NCBI RefSeq assembly: GCF_000622225.1
Contig: NZ_JHWD01000019.1
Location: forward strand, 1-64,000
DNA length: 64,000 nt
Direction: 5' to 3'
From: Roseomonas mucosa ATCC BAA-692
GTDB taxonomy: Bacteria; Pseudomonadota; Alphaproteobacteria; Acetobacterales; Acetobacteraceae
Part shown: positions 9,889-17,700 of the stretch, piece after piece
Layout of the letters: each line of letters begins with the position of its first letter
How positions within the stretch are numbered: the first letter of the stretch is position 1
Program-made: the position numbers and the translations under genes
Notes under the pieces: model-generated
What the model saw: only the letters and a program-made list of their open reading frames with translations
Database searches by the model: none
What the model was told of the DNA's origin: nothing

Positions 9889-10836
9889 ATGCCCCCGAAC
9901 ACCCTGGCCGGCCTCTCGCTCCGCGACCTCGAATACGCCGTCACGGTCGCGGAGCTGCGCCACTTCGGCCGCGCCGCCGAACGCTGCGGCGTCAGCCAGC
10001 CCGCCCTGAGCGAGCAGATCCGCAAGCTGGAAGGCCTGCTGGGCGTGACGCTCTTCGAACGTTCCAGCCGCCGCATCGAGCCGACCGCCCAGGCCACGAA
10101 CCTGCTGCGCCAAGCGGAGGTGGTGATCCGCGAGGCGCGCGGGCTGCTGGAAATGGCCAAGGGGGAGGCCGAGCCCCTGACCGGCCCGCTGCGCCTGGGC
10201 GTGATCGCCACACTCGGCCCCTACTACGTCCCCTGGCTGCTGCCGGACATGCGGGCGCGCTATCCCGGCCTGAGTCTGCGCCTCCAGGAAGGACGGACCG
10301 GCGAGCTGCTGGAGGCGCTGCAACGCGGCACGCTCGACCTGGCGCTGGTCGCCCTGCCTTCCGGCGCGGCGGGCCTCACGGAAGCGCCGCTCTTCTTCGA
10401 ACCCTTCCAGCTTGCCTGTCCGCAGGGACACCCGCTGCTGGAGCAGGAGCGGATCGGCATCCAGGATCTGGACGGCCAGGGGCTGCTGCTGCTGGAAGAA
10501 GGGCACTGCCTGCGGGAACAGGCGCTCTCCCTCTGCCATGTCCCCGCCGGGATGCGTGAGGCGCGCTTCGCCAGCTCGCTGGAAATGCTGCGCCACATGA
10601 TCGCCGCGGGCGAGGGCTACTCCCTCTTGCCCCTGCTGGCGCGGCGCGAAGGCACCGCCCTGGACGGGCTCATCGGCTACCGCCCCATGCGGGAACCCCG
10701 GGTCGGCCGCACCATCGGACTGGTCTGGCGCGGCACCGACCCGCGCGGGCCGGTCTTCGCGGAACTCGCGGACGTGCTGCGGGACACCGCCCCGCCCGGG
10801 ACCGATCCGGATGAAAGCAAGGCCCCGCCAGCCTGA
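9889..10836 (+). CDS. oxyR: Hydrogen peroxide-inducible regulator OxyR
   Basis: 315-residue LysR regulator. The winged helix spans residues about 8-68 (LRDLEYAVTVAELRHFGRAA, SQPALSEQIRKLEGLLG), and the substrate domain follows. The peroxide sensor is visible: EEGHCLREQALSLC places two cysteines nine residues apart (about C207 and C216), matching the reactive C199/C208 pair of E. coli OxyR and its surrounding sequence. The ATG has GGAG 8 bp upstream. Divergence from katA is the classic OxyR arrangement. The C-terminal tail (GTDPDESKAPPA) is disordered-looking. Confidence 0.94.
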   Translation: MPPNTLAGLSLRDLEYAVTVAELRHFGRAAERCGVSQPALSEQIRKLEGLLGVTLFERSSRRIEPTAQATNLLRQAEVVIREARGLLEMAKGEAEPLTGPLRLGVIATLGPYYVPWLLPDMRARYPGLSLRLQEGRTGELLEALQRGTLDLALVALPSGAAGLTEAPLFFEPFQLACPQGHPLLEQERIGIQDLDGQGLLLLEEGHCLREQALSLCHVPAGMREARFASSLEMLRHMIAAGEGYSLLPLLARREGTALDGLIGYRPMREPRVGRTIGLVWRGTDPRGPVFAELADVLRDTAPPGTDPDESKAPPA

Positions 10837-10872
10837 TCCGGACAGCGATTGCCGGTCGCGCATCACTTCTGC

Positions 10873-11140
10873 CGTTGCGCCGTCCCGGGGGACAAGGCTC
10901 CGCCTTTTCCCCCCGTCCCCCTTATCCGCCAGGAACCTGAGGTTCCTGGACCTCCCGTTCGTTGCCTCTTCGCTGCGGGCCGGATCGCGCCGGAGAGCAT
11001 CGCTCTCCGGCAGGCTGCCAGTGCCACCAGCGCGGACAGGGTGCCTTTCTTCTTTCCGGGAGCCCCGCGTTGCCACTTGCTCCCCGGGATCAGGCCGCAG
11101 GCTGGCGGCCACCACGGGAACCCACGAAAGCCCGGGGTCC
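10873..11140 (+). repeat. Intergenic three-hairpin repeat, copy C (reference copy)
   Basis: Clearest copy of the family, in the 393-bp gap between convergent oxyR and a Bug receptor. Hairpin 1 is GGGGGA-c-AAGGC/GCCTT-t-TCCCCC (10887-10913). Hairpin 2 is CCAGGAACC/GGTTCCTGG (10929-10949). Hairpin 3 is GCCGGAGAGC/GCTCTCCGGC (10989-11011). A conserved tail with GGGATCAGGCCGCAGGCTGG follows, ending near CACGAAAGCCCGGGGT. A partial, inverted hairpin-1 fragment (GGGAGAGGC/GCCTTTCCC) lies downstream at 11175-11225. No coding potential is apparent. Confidence 0.8.
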
Positions 11141-11162
11141 GGGGACCGGCTTCGGTCCCCGG
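11139..11162. terminator. Hairpin between convergent oxyR and Bug receptor
   Basis: Perfect 10-bp stem CCGGGGACCG/CGGTCCCCGG with a 4-base loop, at the outer edge of repeat copy C. There is no T-run. It could end or protect transcripts from either side. Confidence 0.4.
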
Positions 11163-11229
11163 CGGAGAGGGGGTCCGGCGGGAGAGGCAGCGCCTTTCCC
11201 CCGGCGGCCGGAACAGGCGAGTCCGGCGC

Positions 11230-12222
11230 TCAGTCCGGCGTGATGTTGCCGCGGCGGACGACCTCCTTCCAGCGGTCGATCTCTCCCTTCTGGAAGGCGG
11301 CGAACTCGGCGGGGGTGCTGCCCACGACCTCGAAGCCGATCTCGTCCATGCGGCGGCGGGTGTCGGGGTGGCGCAGGGCCGCCAGGATGGCTGCGTGGAT
11401 GCGGTTGGCGAGGTCCGGCGCCATGCCGGCGGGGCCGCCGATCGCCTGCCAGGAATAGACGGTGAAGCCCTGCAGTCCGCTCTCGATGGCGGTCGGCACC
11501 TCGGGAAGAAGGGCGGAACGCGCCTCACTGGTGATCAGGATGGGCTTCACGCGGCCGTCGCGGATCTGCGGCAGGATGGAGCCGAGATTCTGGAAGGAGA
11601 GCTGGACGTTGCCGGCGATCAGGTCGGTGGTGGCTGGGGCACCGCCGGCATAGGGGATGTGCGAGATCTCCGTGCCGGTGGCCTGCTTGAACATCTCCAT
11701 GGTCAGGTGGTCGGAGGAGCCGACGCCGGAGGTGGAGTAGGAGGTGGCGCCCTTGCGCGCCTTCAGCCATTCGACGAGCCCGGCGAGGTCGCCGGCCTTC
11801 ACCTGCGCGGGGTTCACCACCAGGACATTGGGCGTGCGCACGGTCTGGCTGAGGCCGGTGAAGTCGCGCACCGGGTCGTAGCCGAGACTGGGGCGCAGCG
11901 CGGCGTTGATCGCCCAGGTGCTGATCGGCGCGTGCATCAGCGTGTGGCCATCCGGCGCGGAGCGGATGACGAAGCGGGCACCGATCTCGCCGGTGGCGCC
12001 AGGGCGGTTCTCCACCACCACGGGCTTGCCGATCCCCTGCTGCATCTGCACCCCGATGGCACGCGCCACGATGTCGGAGGACGAGCCGGGGGCGAAGGGG
12101 GAGACGATGGTGACGGTGCGCTCAGGCCAGGCCATCTCCGCCCGCGCGGCACGGGGCAGGAGCGCGGGCATGCCCAGAAAAGGCGTGAGAAGCGAGGCGC
12201 GGAGGAGGCCACGGCGTTGCAT
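11230..12222 (-). CDS. Bug/TctC-family periplasmic solute receptor
   Basis: 330 residues. The start at 12222 (MQRRGLLRASLLTPFLG) is chosen because it begins the signal peptide and has GGAAGGAAA 10 bp upstream; a TTG 7 codons earlier is less likely. Family features are VSPFAPGSSSDIVARAIG, VVVENRPGATGEIGA, SAPDGHTL, and IPYAGGAPATTDLIAGNVQ. The signal contains an RR pair, so Tat export is possible. No permease genes are adjacent. The substrate is unknown. Confidence 0.92.
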   Translation of the reverse strand: MQRRGLLRASLLTPFLGMPALLPRAARAEMAWPERTVTIVSPFAPGSSSDIVARAIGVQMQQGIGKPVVVENRPGATGEIGARFVIRSAPDGHTLMHAPISTWAINAALRPSLGYDPVRDFTGLSQTVRTPNVLVVNPAQVKAGDLAGLVEWLKARKGATSYSTSGVGSSDHLTMEMFKQATGTEISHIPYAGGAPATTDLIAGNVQLSFQNLGSILPQIRDGRVKPILITSEARSALLPEVPTAIESGLQGFTVYSWQAIGGPAGMAPDLANRIHAAILAALRHPDTRRRMDEIGFEVVGSTPAEFAAFQKGEIDRWKEVVRRGNITPD

Positions 12223-12653
12223 GTTCTTTTGTTTCCTTCCCAAATTGAGGTGTCACCCTGTTGCGGGTGGCGCCAAAGCTGGAAGCGACGTCACGGGTTC
12301 GCCTTCCAGCGGCTGGAGTGCGCGCGCGGCCCTTTCCTTCGCCGTACGGACGGGGCTGCTCTTGCCCCTTCCGCCGCGCCGAACGGTCCTCGCGCAGGGT
12401 GCATCCGATGGTCATGGCGATCCGCTCCGACGCGACGGATAGGTAGCCGCATGAGGCTTCACGAAACAGCCCATCCGCGCCCTTCCGCCCGCGGCGCGCA
12501 TGACAGCGCCAGATCATCACGTACTCTTCCCTGGCCGCATCCAGATTCGCAGTTCCAGGGTGCCAAGGAAATCATCGACGTTGATCGAACCGCCAGAATA
12601 TCGAGAATGCCGGGTAAGTTGTCCTGAACCCCGGTTTTGCCCGCGAGGATAGT
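12223..12653. other. Divergent 431-bp gap, no gene recognised
   Basis: Separates the Bug receptor (minus) from the diguanylate cyclase (plus). It holds the receptor's ribosome binding site and an imperfect hairpin, GCTGGAAG/CTTCCAGC, at 12278-12310. The right half looks less GC-rich than its surroundings. I see no convincing small gene, promoter consensus or repeat family member. Confidence 0.5.
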
Positions 12654-14342
12654 GTGCGCAGCGTGTTACAACGGCAAGGGCTATTCGGGCCACAGATGCC
12701 ATCTGTCGCGCGGCGTGTGACACTGGTCGTCGCGGGCGTCTGGCTGGTGCTGGTGACTGGCCTGAGCTGGTGGATGTCGCGGTATATCATGACGGAGCGG
12801 CTCAGCGACTTGGCTGCCAGCGCCGAATACGACACCAGAACAACCGCGCGCATCGTCGACCGGCTGTTCACCGAGATGAGCAGCGTGGCCAATATGGTGG
12901 CGCATCAGAGCAGGGTGATCCAGCTTGCCACCCGCTATCGGGTCGATCCGCCAGACCTGGCCAGCTTAACACGCCAGCAGCGCGCCGCATATTTCACACG
13001 CGACCCCTTGGTGCGCAGCGTCGGCGATTTCATGAACAGTCTGTCCAGCGACCTGCGCTACGCCCGGATCTATATGAATAACCTGTCGGATGACACGGTA
13101 ACGGCCAGCAACTGGGCCGAGCCCGACAGCATCGTCGGGATGATCTATCGGGAACGAAGATACCTCGTCGATGCCCTGCAGCACGGCAAGGGGCAGATGT
13201 TCGGTATCGCCCGCCTGAACAGAACGCCGTCCTACTTCGTGTCCAGCCGTATCGAGGACGCCGACGACGTGACGCAGGGCTCCGTCACGGTGAAGTTCGA
13301 CGCACCGGATATGGCGCTCTATCTGGCAGGGCAGCACATCGCCCTGATCGTGAATCGCCAGGGGCGCGTGACGACCTCCTCGTCCGCGCCGTTCATGCTG
13401 CGCAATGTGGCCGCGCTTCTGCCACCGGACATCCTGCAACCTCCGGACGGCGACGAAGATATCGGCAAGCCCATGGACATTCGCGCCATGACCGGCCCGG
13501 AGCAGGCCGGCCAGTGGCAGATCGACGGGCATCTTTATCTGCTGCGGCGCCAGCCCCTGTCCGACAGGACGTATCAACTGCTCACGCTGGTTTCGCTCGA
13601 TTCCCTGGCCCCCATGCGCCGGCAACACTTCTGGGTGGCGGGGCTGGTCGCGGCGCTCGGCCTCGTCCTGATCCTGCTCTCCGGCCGTGTCGCGGGACAG
13701 ATGGTGTTACGGCGGCAGGAGGAACGGTACGCGGCGAATTACGACGCCCTGACCGGCCTGCCGAACCGGCGCGCGATCCTGGCCGATCTGGGTCAGTGCT
13801 TTGCGCTGGCGAAGCGGACACGCCAGTCGATTCTTGTGGCGTTCATCGATCTGGATGAATTCAAGACGATCAACGACACCTACGGACACGAGATCGGCGA
13901 CAAGTTCCTGGTCGAGGTTGCAAGACGCCTCTCGGCCGGTCTGCACCCCGGCGACGTGCCGGGACGGTGGGGCGGCGACGAATTTATCGTGATCAGGCTG
14001 GCCGCCCCGTCCAGGCCGGATGCTCCGGACGAAGCGGCCGCTGTGATGCGCAGACAGTTGGCGCCACTGCTGATCGGGACCTATGTCTTCGCCGGCTGCA
14101 GCTTCGACTATCCAGGCGCGAGCTTCGGCGTCGCGACTGTCGATCCCTCGGCCAGCTCGCTGCAAGCCGCACTCCAGGAGGCCGATCGGCTGATGTATGC
14201 GGACAAGCAGGCACGGCGGGCGCTGCGCCTGCGCGTGACGCCGCGCCCCTCCGTGAGATCGGAGCCAGTAGACCTTATTGCGGGCCGAGCTTCTCGACCA
14301 GAGAGCGCAGGCTCTGCTTCTCCTCCGCTGTCAGGTCGCTGA
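12654..14342 (+). CDS. Membrane-bound diguanylate cyclase (GGDEF)
   Basis: 562 residues from a GTG preceded by GAGGA; an ATG at 12696 would lose 14 residues. It has TM1 at about 22-42, a periplasmic sensor of roughly 270 residues that looks like a Cache-type domain, TM2 at about 325-345, then a GGDEF domain. The active site is GRWGGDEF (G440-F444), preceded by [14 protein letters not shown] and [20 protein letters not shown], so it should make c-di-GMP. The inhibitory RxxD site reads HPGD, so product inhibition is probably lost. There is no EAL domain. The last ~22 codons overlap convergent kdgD and follow the natural domain end. Confidence 0.92.
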   Translation: MRSVLQRQGLFGPQMPSVARRVTLVVAGVWLVLVTGLSWWMSRYIMTERLSDLAASAEYDTRTTARIVDRLFTEMSSVANMVAHQSRVIQLATRYRVDPPDLASLTRQQRAAYFTRDPLVRSVGDFMNSLSSDLRYARIYMNNLSDDTVTASNWAEPDSIVGMIYRERRYLVDALQHGKGQMFGIARLNRTPSYFVSSRIEDADDVTQGSVTVKFDAPDMALYLAGQHIALIVNRQGRVTTSSSAPFMLRNVAALLPPDILQPPDGDEDIGKPMDIRAMTGPEQAGQWQIDGHLYLLRRQPLSDRTYQLLTLVSLDSLAPMRRQHFWVAGLVAALGLVLILLSGRVAGQMVLRRQEERYAANYDALTGLPNRRAILADLGQCFALAKRTRQSILVAFIDLDEFKTINDTYGHEIGDKFLVEVARRLSAGLHPGDVPGRWGGDEFIVIRLAAPSRPDAPDEAAAVMRRQLAPLLIGTYVFAGCSFDYPGASFGVATVDPSASSLQAALQEADRLMYADKQARRALRLRVTPRPSVRSEPVDLIAGRASRPESAGSASPPLSGR

Positions 14343-15198
14343 GCGGCGAGCGCACCGGGCCGGCGCCGCGGCCGATGATCTCGGCACCCGCCTTGACGAT
14401 GCTGACCGCATAGCCCGGCTGACGGTTGCGGATGGCGAGGTAGGGGAAGAAGAAGTCCTTCAGCAGCCGGTTCACCGTCGCCATGTCGCCGGTGGTGACG
14501 GCCGCGTAGAAGTCCTGCGCCGTGCGCGGGATGAAGTTGAACACCGCCGAGGAGTAGGTCGGCACGCCCATGGCGAGATAGGCGGCGGCATAGACCTCCG
14601 CCGTCGGCAGCCCGCCGAGATAGGTCAGCCGGTCGCCCAGCGCGCTGTACACGGCGGTCATCGCCTCGATGTCGCCGACGCCGTCCTTGAAGCCGATCAG
14701 GTTCGGGCATTCCTCGGCCACGGCGGCCAGCGTCTCGGGTTTCAGCCGGCAGTTGGCACGGTTGTACACGATGACGCCGAGCGAGGTGGCCTTGCAGACC
14801 GCCGCGATATGGGCACGCAGCCCGGCCTGGGAGGTCTCGGTCAGGTAGGGCGGCATCAGCAGGATGCCGGCGGCGCCGAGTCGCTCGGCCTCCTTCGCGT
14901 ATTCGATGGCGGTGCGGGTGCCGTAGCCGGCGCCGGCCACGATGGGGACCTGGCCCGCCGCCCCTTCCACCGCCGCCTTCACCACCCGGGAGAACTCGCC
15001 CGGGGTGAGGGAGAAGTACTCGCCCGTGCCACCGGCTGCGAAGAGCGTGGCGGTGCCGTAGGGCGAGAGCCATTCCAGGCGGCGGCGATAGCCGTCCACA
15101 TCCAGGTCACCGGAGGGAGTGAAATCCGTCACCGGAAAGGACAGGAGCCCGGTGGGCAGCTTCGCCTTCAGGGCCTCCGGGGTGAAATGCTCCGTCAT
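14275..15198 (-). CDS. kdgD: 5-dehydro-4-deoxyglucarate dehydratase
   Basis: 307-residue member of the dihydrodipicolinate synthase superfamily, KdgD type. It converts 5-dehydro-4-deoxyglucarate to 2,5-dioxopentanoate (glucarate/galactarate breakdown). The KdgD-like N-terminus is [21 protein letters not shown], followed by [14 protein letters not shown]. The Schiff-base lysine is in [11 protein letters not shown] and the catalytic tyrosine in [13 protein letters not shown] 15198 is chosen for its GGAGAG site; an ATG 12 bp upstream is possible. A FadR-type regulator lies just upstream on the same strand. The 3' end overlaps the diguanylate cyclase gene by 68 bp. Confidence 0.92.
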   Translation of the reverse strand: MTEHFTPEALKAKLPTGLLSFPVTDFTPSGDLDVDGYRRRLEWLSPYGTATLFAAGGTGEYFSLTPGEFSRVVKAAVEGAAGQVPIVAGAGYGTRTAIEYAKEAERLGAAGILLMPPYLTETSQAGLRAHIAAVCKATSLGVIVYNRANCRLKPETLAAVAEECPNLIGFKDGVGDIEAMTAVYSALGDRLTYLGGLPTAEVYAAAYLAMGVPTYSSAVFNFIPRTAQDFYAAVTTGDMATVNRLLKDFFFPYLAIRNRQPGYAVSIVKAGAEIIGRGAGPVRSPLSDLTAEEKQSLRSLVEKLGPQ

Positions 15199-15217
15199 GC
15201 CGCTCTCCATCGCCTGG

Positions 15218-15237
15218 ATACAAACATATATTGGTAT
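15218..15237. promoter_or_regulatory. Imperfect palindrome upstream of kdgD
   Basis: A 20-bp AT-rich imperfect palindrome with outer ATAC/GTAT arms (ATACAAACAT ATATTGGTAT, two mismatched pairs), 20 bp upstream of the kdgD start. Its size and position fit an operator for the adjacent FadR-type regulator. The AT-rich base content stands out from the surroundings. Confidence 0.5.
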
Positions 15238-15285
15238 GACGTATTACGAATCACTCAGCCGGAACGCAAGCGGGAAGACGCGGGG

Positions 15286-16128
15286 TCAGCCGGCGGCGAA
15301 GGCGGAAACCGCCTCGCGCAGCCGCTCCCGGCTGTTCAGCAGGTGCAGGCGCATCGCGGCGCGCGCGCCCTCCGCGTCGCCGTGCAGGATGGCGGTGGCG
15401 ATCTGCACATGCTCGATGCGCAGGATGCGGAGATAGGCCGCCCGGGCCTCGGCATCGCGGAACAGTTCCAGACGGGAGCGCGGAACGAGCTGCGCGGGCA
15501 GGCCGGCGAGCAGCGCCTCGAAATAGGCATTGCCGCAGCAGCCGGCGATCTGGAGGTGGAAGGTCCGGTCCATGGCGACGGAGCCGTCGGCATCGGCGGG
15601 GTCGGTGCCGAAGCGCTCCGCGGCCTGCAGCAGCGCCGCGGCCTGGGCCTCGCCCCGGCGCTGGGCGGCCAGCCAGGCGGCCTCGGATTCCAGCGCGACC
15701 CGCACCTCGATCAGGCGGAGCATCTCCTCCGCCGTGTCGATCTGCGAGGCTTCCAGCCGGTAGTGCGGCGCCTGGGGCGGGGCGAGCACGAACATGCCGC
15801 GCCCCTGTTCCACCGAAAGGCGCCCGGCGGCGCGGAGGCTGGAGATGGCCTCCCGGACCACGGTGCGGCTGACGCCATAGCGGGTGATCAGCTCCTTCTC
15901 GGTCGGCAGCTTGTCGCCGGGGCGCAGCTCGCCAGCCTCGATCCGGGCGGAAAGATCGTCGCAGACCTGGACGGCGAGGCTGGCGCGGCGGGGTTGCGCC
16001 ACGGAGCGGGGCAGGAACGCGCCGCCAGGGCGGGCGGGACCTTCCCCGGGAGAACCGATGTCCTGGGAAGCGATGTCCTGGGGAGCAGTGCCCTGGGGAT
16101 CGGGTCGGGAGACTGCGGATCGGGCCAT
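15286..16128 (-). CDS. GntR/FadR-family transcriptional regulator
   Basis: 280 residues. ATG 16128 has GGAG 8 bp upstream; a start 15 codons earlier lacks this. The N-terminal ~50 residues are low-complexity. A GntR winged helix follows (LAVQVCDDLSARIEAGELRPGDKLPTEKELITRYGVSRTVVREAIS), then an all-helical FCD domain with probable metal-ligand residues (DRTFHLQIAGCCGN, RIEHVQIATAI, MRLHLL). It sits 87 bp upstream of kdgD on the same strand and is the probable local regulator of aldarate catabolism, with a sugar acid as likely effector. Confidence 0.88.
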   Translation of the reverse strand: MARSAVSRPDPQGTAPQDIASQDIGSPGEGPARPGGAFLPRSVAQPRRASLAVQVCDDLSARIEAGELRPGDKLPTEKELITRYGVSRTVVREAISSLRAAGRLSVEQGRGMFVLAPPQAPHYRLEASQIDTAEEMLRLIEVRVALESEAAWLAAQRRGEAQAAALLQAAERFGTDPADADGSVAMDRTFHLQIAGCCGNAYFEALLAGLPAQLVPRSRLELFRDAEARAAYLRILRIEHVQIATAILHGDAEGARAAMRLHLLNSRERLREAVSAFAAG

Positions 16129-16320
16129 GGTCGGTCTCCGTCCTCGCGCGGGCCAGGGGAATGGAATGACCAACGATGCATAGATCGTCCGTCATATGAC
16201 TTCCAGATGACATTGCGCCGGGTTGTGCCCAGTCGGGCTGGGGCGAGCCGGGCGTGCCAGCACTGTGTTCCGCGTGCAGTTGCGAAGACGTTCACAGCTT
16301 TGTGTGCACGCAATCAGAAG

Positions 16321-16349
16321 TTGACACTTCGTTCACAGATTAATAAAAA
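16321..16349 (+). promoter_or_regulatory. Sigma70-like promoter for the small secreted protein pair
   Basis: A perfect -35 TTGACA (16321-16326), a 17-bp spacer, then TAAAAA (16344-16349) as -10, inside an unusually AT-rich stretch. It lies about 45 bp before the ATG at 16395, leaving a short leader with a hairpin. Confidence 0.55.
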
Positions 16350-16358
16350 TTGAGACGT

Positions 16359-16379
16359 TGGCATTTAAATGAAATGCCA
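16359..16379 (+). promoter_or_regulatory. Leader hairpin abutting the Shine-Dalgarno
   Basis: Perfect 8-bp stem TGGCATTT/AAATGCCA with a 5-base loop, ending 1-2 bases before the GGGGAG ribosome binding site at 16381-16386. This position suits an mRNA-stabilising or translation-tuning element. It is AT-rich and unlike the GC-rich hairpins elsewhere. Confidence 0.5.
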
Positions 16380-16394
16380 TGGGGAGAAAGATCG

Positions 16395-16748
16395 ATGCGT
16401 GCCATTCTCAAAGCCTCTCTTATGGCGAGCGCCATCACCCTGGGCGCGACCATGCCGGGCATCGCCATGGCCCAGAACTTTTCCGGGAGCAGCCAGTTCA
16501 GCAGCGCCGGCGTGACCGGTGGTAGCTATGCCAAGGGGATCGGCGACACCAGCGCCGCCTCCCAGAGCGCAGGCAAGGTCTACTCCTTCAACAGCGGCGG
16601 CACTTCCAGCGTGGAAGGCCTCTCGGCCACCTGGGGCGGCGCCACGGGCCCGGGCTCGTCCTTCGCCAGCGGCGTGGACTTCAGCGGCAGCGCCTGGCAG
16701 GGCGCGTTCAGCGGCCAGGGCTTCGCGCCCGCCGGGTCCGCTCAGTGA
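16395..16748 (+). CDS. Small secreted Gly/Ser-rich protein, function unknown
   Basis: 117 residues: a Sec signal peptide (MRAILKASLMASAITLGATM... ending AMA before QNFSG), then a mature part of about 90 residues dominated by Gly, Ser and Ala with scattered aromatic residues (SYAKGIGD, KVYSFNSGG, SATWGGATGPG, SAWQGAFSGQGF). I do not recognise the family. There are no cysteines. The composition suggests a flexible extracellular or surface matrix protein. It has a strong promoter and GGGGAG ribosome binding site, and its stop overlaps the GTG of the next gene, so the two are co-expressed. Confidence 0.8.
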   Translation: MRAILKASLMASAITLGATMPGIAMAQNFSGSSQFSSAGVTGGSYAKGIGDTSAASQSAGKVYSFNSGGTSSVEGLSATWGGATGPGSSFASGVDFSGSAWQGAFSGQGFAPAGSAQ

Positions 16749-17434
16749 GCCGCGCGGCGAAGCAGCCGGCTGAGCGGGGCGTGCCGGTGGCACGCCTCCT
16801 CGGCGCGGGCATGCTGGCGGCGGGGCTGGCCTTCGCCGCCCTTCCCGCCTCGGCCCAGACCCAGTCCAGCAGCACCTCGGCGGGCGCGGTGGCCAATGCC
16901 ATCGTGGTCAGCGGCTCGGGCTCCAGCAGCGGCTCCAACACCGTCACCTACAAGGGCGGCGTCGAGAACGTGCCGAGCGTCTATGGCGCGCTGTCCGTGG
17001 CGCCCTGCACCACCGCGGCGCAGATCGGCGGCGCCTTCCTGGGCGGCGGCTTCACCGCCTCGCTGGGCAGCGAAAGCGAGGGCTGTTCCCGCCGCGCCAA
17101 CGCGGCCGCCTTCCATGCGATGGGGCGGAACGACGTGGCCATGGCGTTGCTGGCGCAGGACCCGAACGTCGCCAGGGCGCTGCGGGACGTGGAACAGGCC
17201 AAGCTGGCGGCGGCCCAGGCGCAGCAGGCCCAGCAGGCGCGCGTCGCCCCCGTGATGGTGGCGCCGGCCGAGCCTGAGAACGTCATGGTCCGGCCCGTTG
17301 GCCAGCCCCGGCTGCAGCAGGTCCGCGCCCAGGTGCCGGCCGCCACGGTCCCGCGCCCCGACTGGTGCCTCCGCGCCGCGCCGACCACCCAGGCCGGGCG
17401 CGACTACGTGCGGCAGGTCTGCGGCCAGGGCTGA
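16745..17434 (+). CDS. Secreted protein of unknown function, coupled to the preceding gene
   Basis: 229 residues from a GTG overlapping the previous stop (GTGA). Residues about 17-38 form a signal peptide (LLGAGMLAAGLAFAALPASA). The mature part has a Ser/Gly stretch, then a more conserved-looking core (ENVPSVYGALSVAPCTTAAQ, GGGFTASLGSESEGC, NAAAFHAMGRNDVAMALLAQ). A Gln/Ala helix follows, and a tail with PRPDWCLRAAPTTQAGRDYVRQVC. Four cysteines could form two disulphides. I cannot assign a family with certainty. Export plus coupling to a Gly/Ser-rich partner suggests a joint envelope or surface role. Confidence 0.8.
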   Translation: MSRAAKQPAERGVPVARLLGAGMLAAGLAFAALPASAQTQSSSTSAGAVANAIVVSGSGSSSGSNTVTYKGGVENVPSVYGALSVAPCTTAAQIGGAFLGGGFTASLGSESEGCSRRANAAAFHAMGRNDVAMALLAQDPNVARALRDVEQAKLAAAQAQQAQQARVAPVMVAPAEPENVMVRPVGQPRLQQVRAQVPAATVPRPDWCLRAAPTTQAGRDYVRQVCGQG

Positions 17435-17554
17435 GCGCGATCCGCCCGCCCGCGGAGCCCGTTCCGGCTCTTCCCGCCGCACCGCCTCCCGCCCCCCCGG
17501 CCGCTTCCGGGGGACCTGCCGGGGGGCTCTTCTCCCGGGCGCCCCCTCCCGGCC

Positions 17555-17583
17555 GGCGGAAACGGCCCGCTTCCGTTTCCGCC
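17555..17583 (+). terminator. Hairpin after the secreted protein pair
   Basis: Perfect 11-bp stem GGCGGAAACGG/CCGTTTCCGCC with a 7-base loop, between the secreted protein operon and fbaA. There is no T-run. Confidence 0.5.
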
Positions 17584-17700
17584 CCTTCAACCTCTCCACA
17601 AGAGAGGGCTTTCGCGGATATTCCTGGCCCGGTCCCGGTCGGCTTGGGCGGCGCAGCATGCTACACTGGCCGGCAGAACCGTCCGCCGAAGGGATACCCC

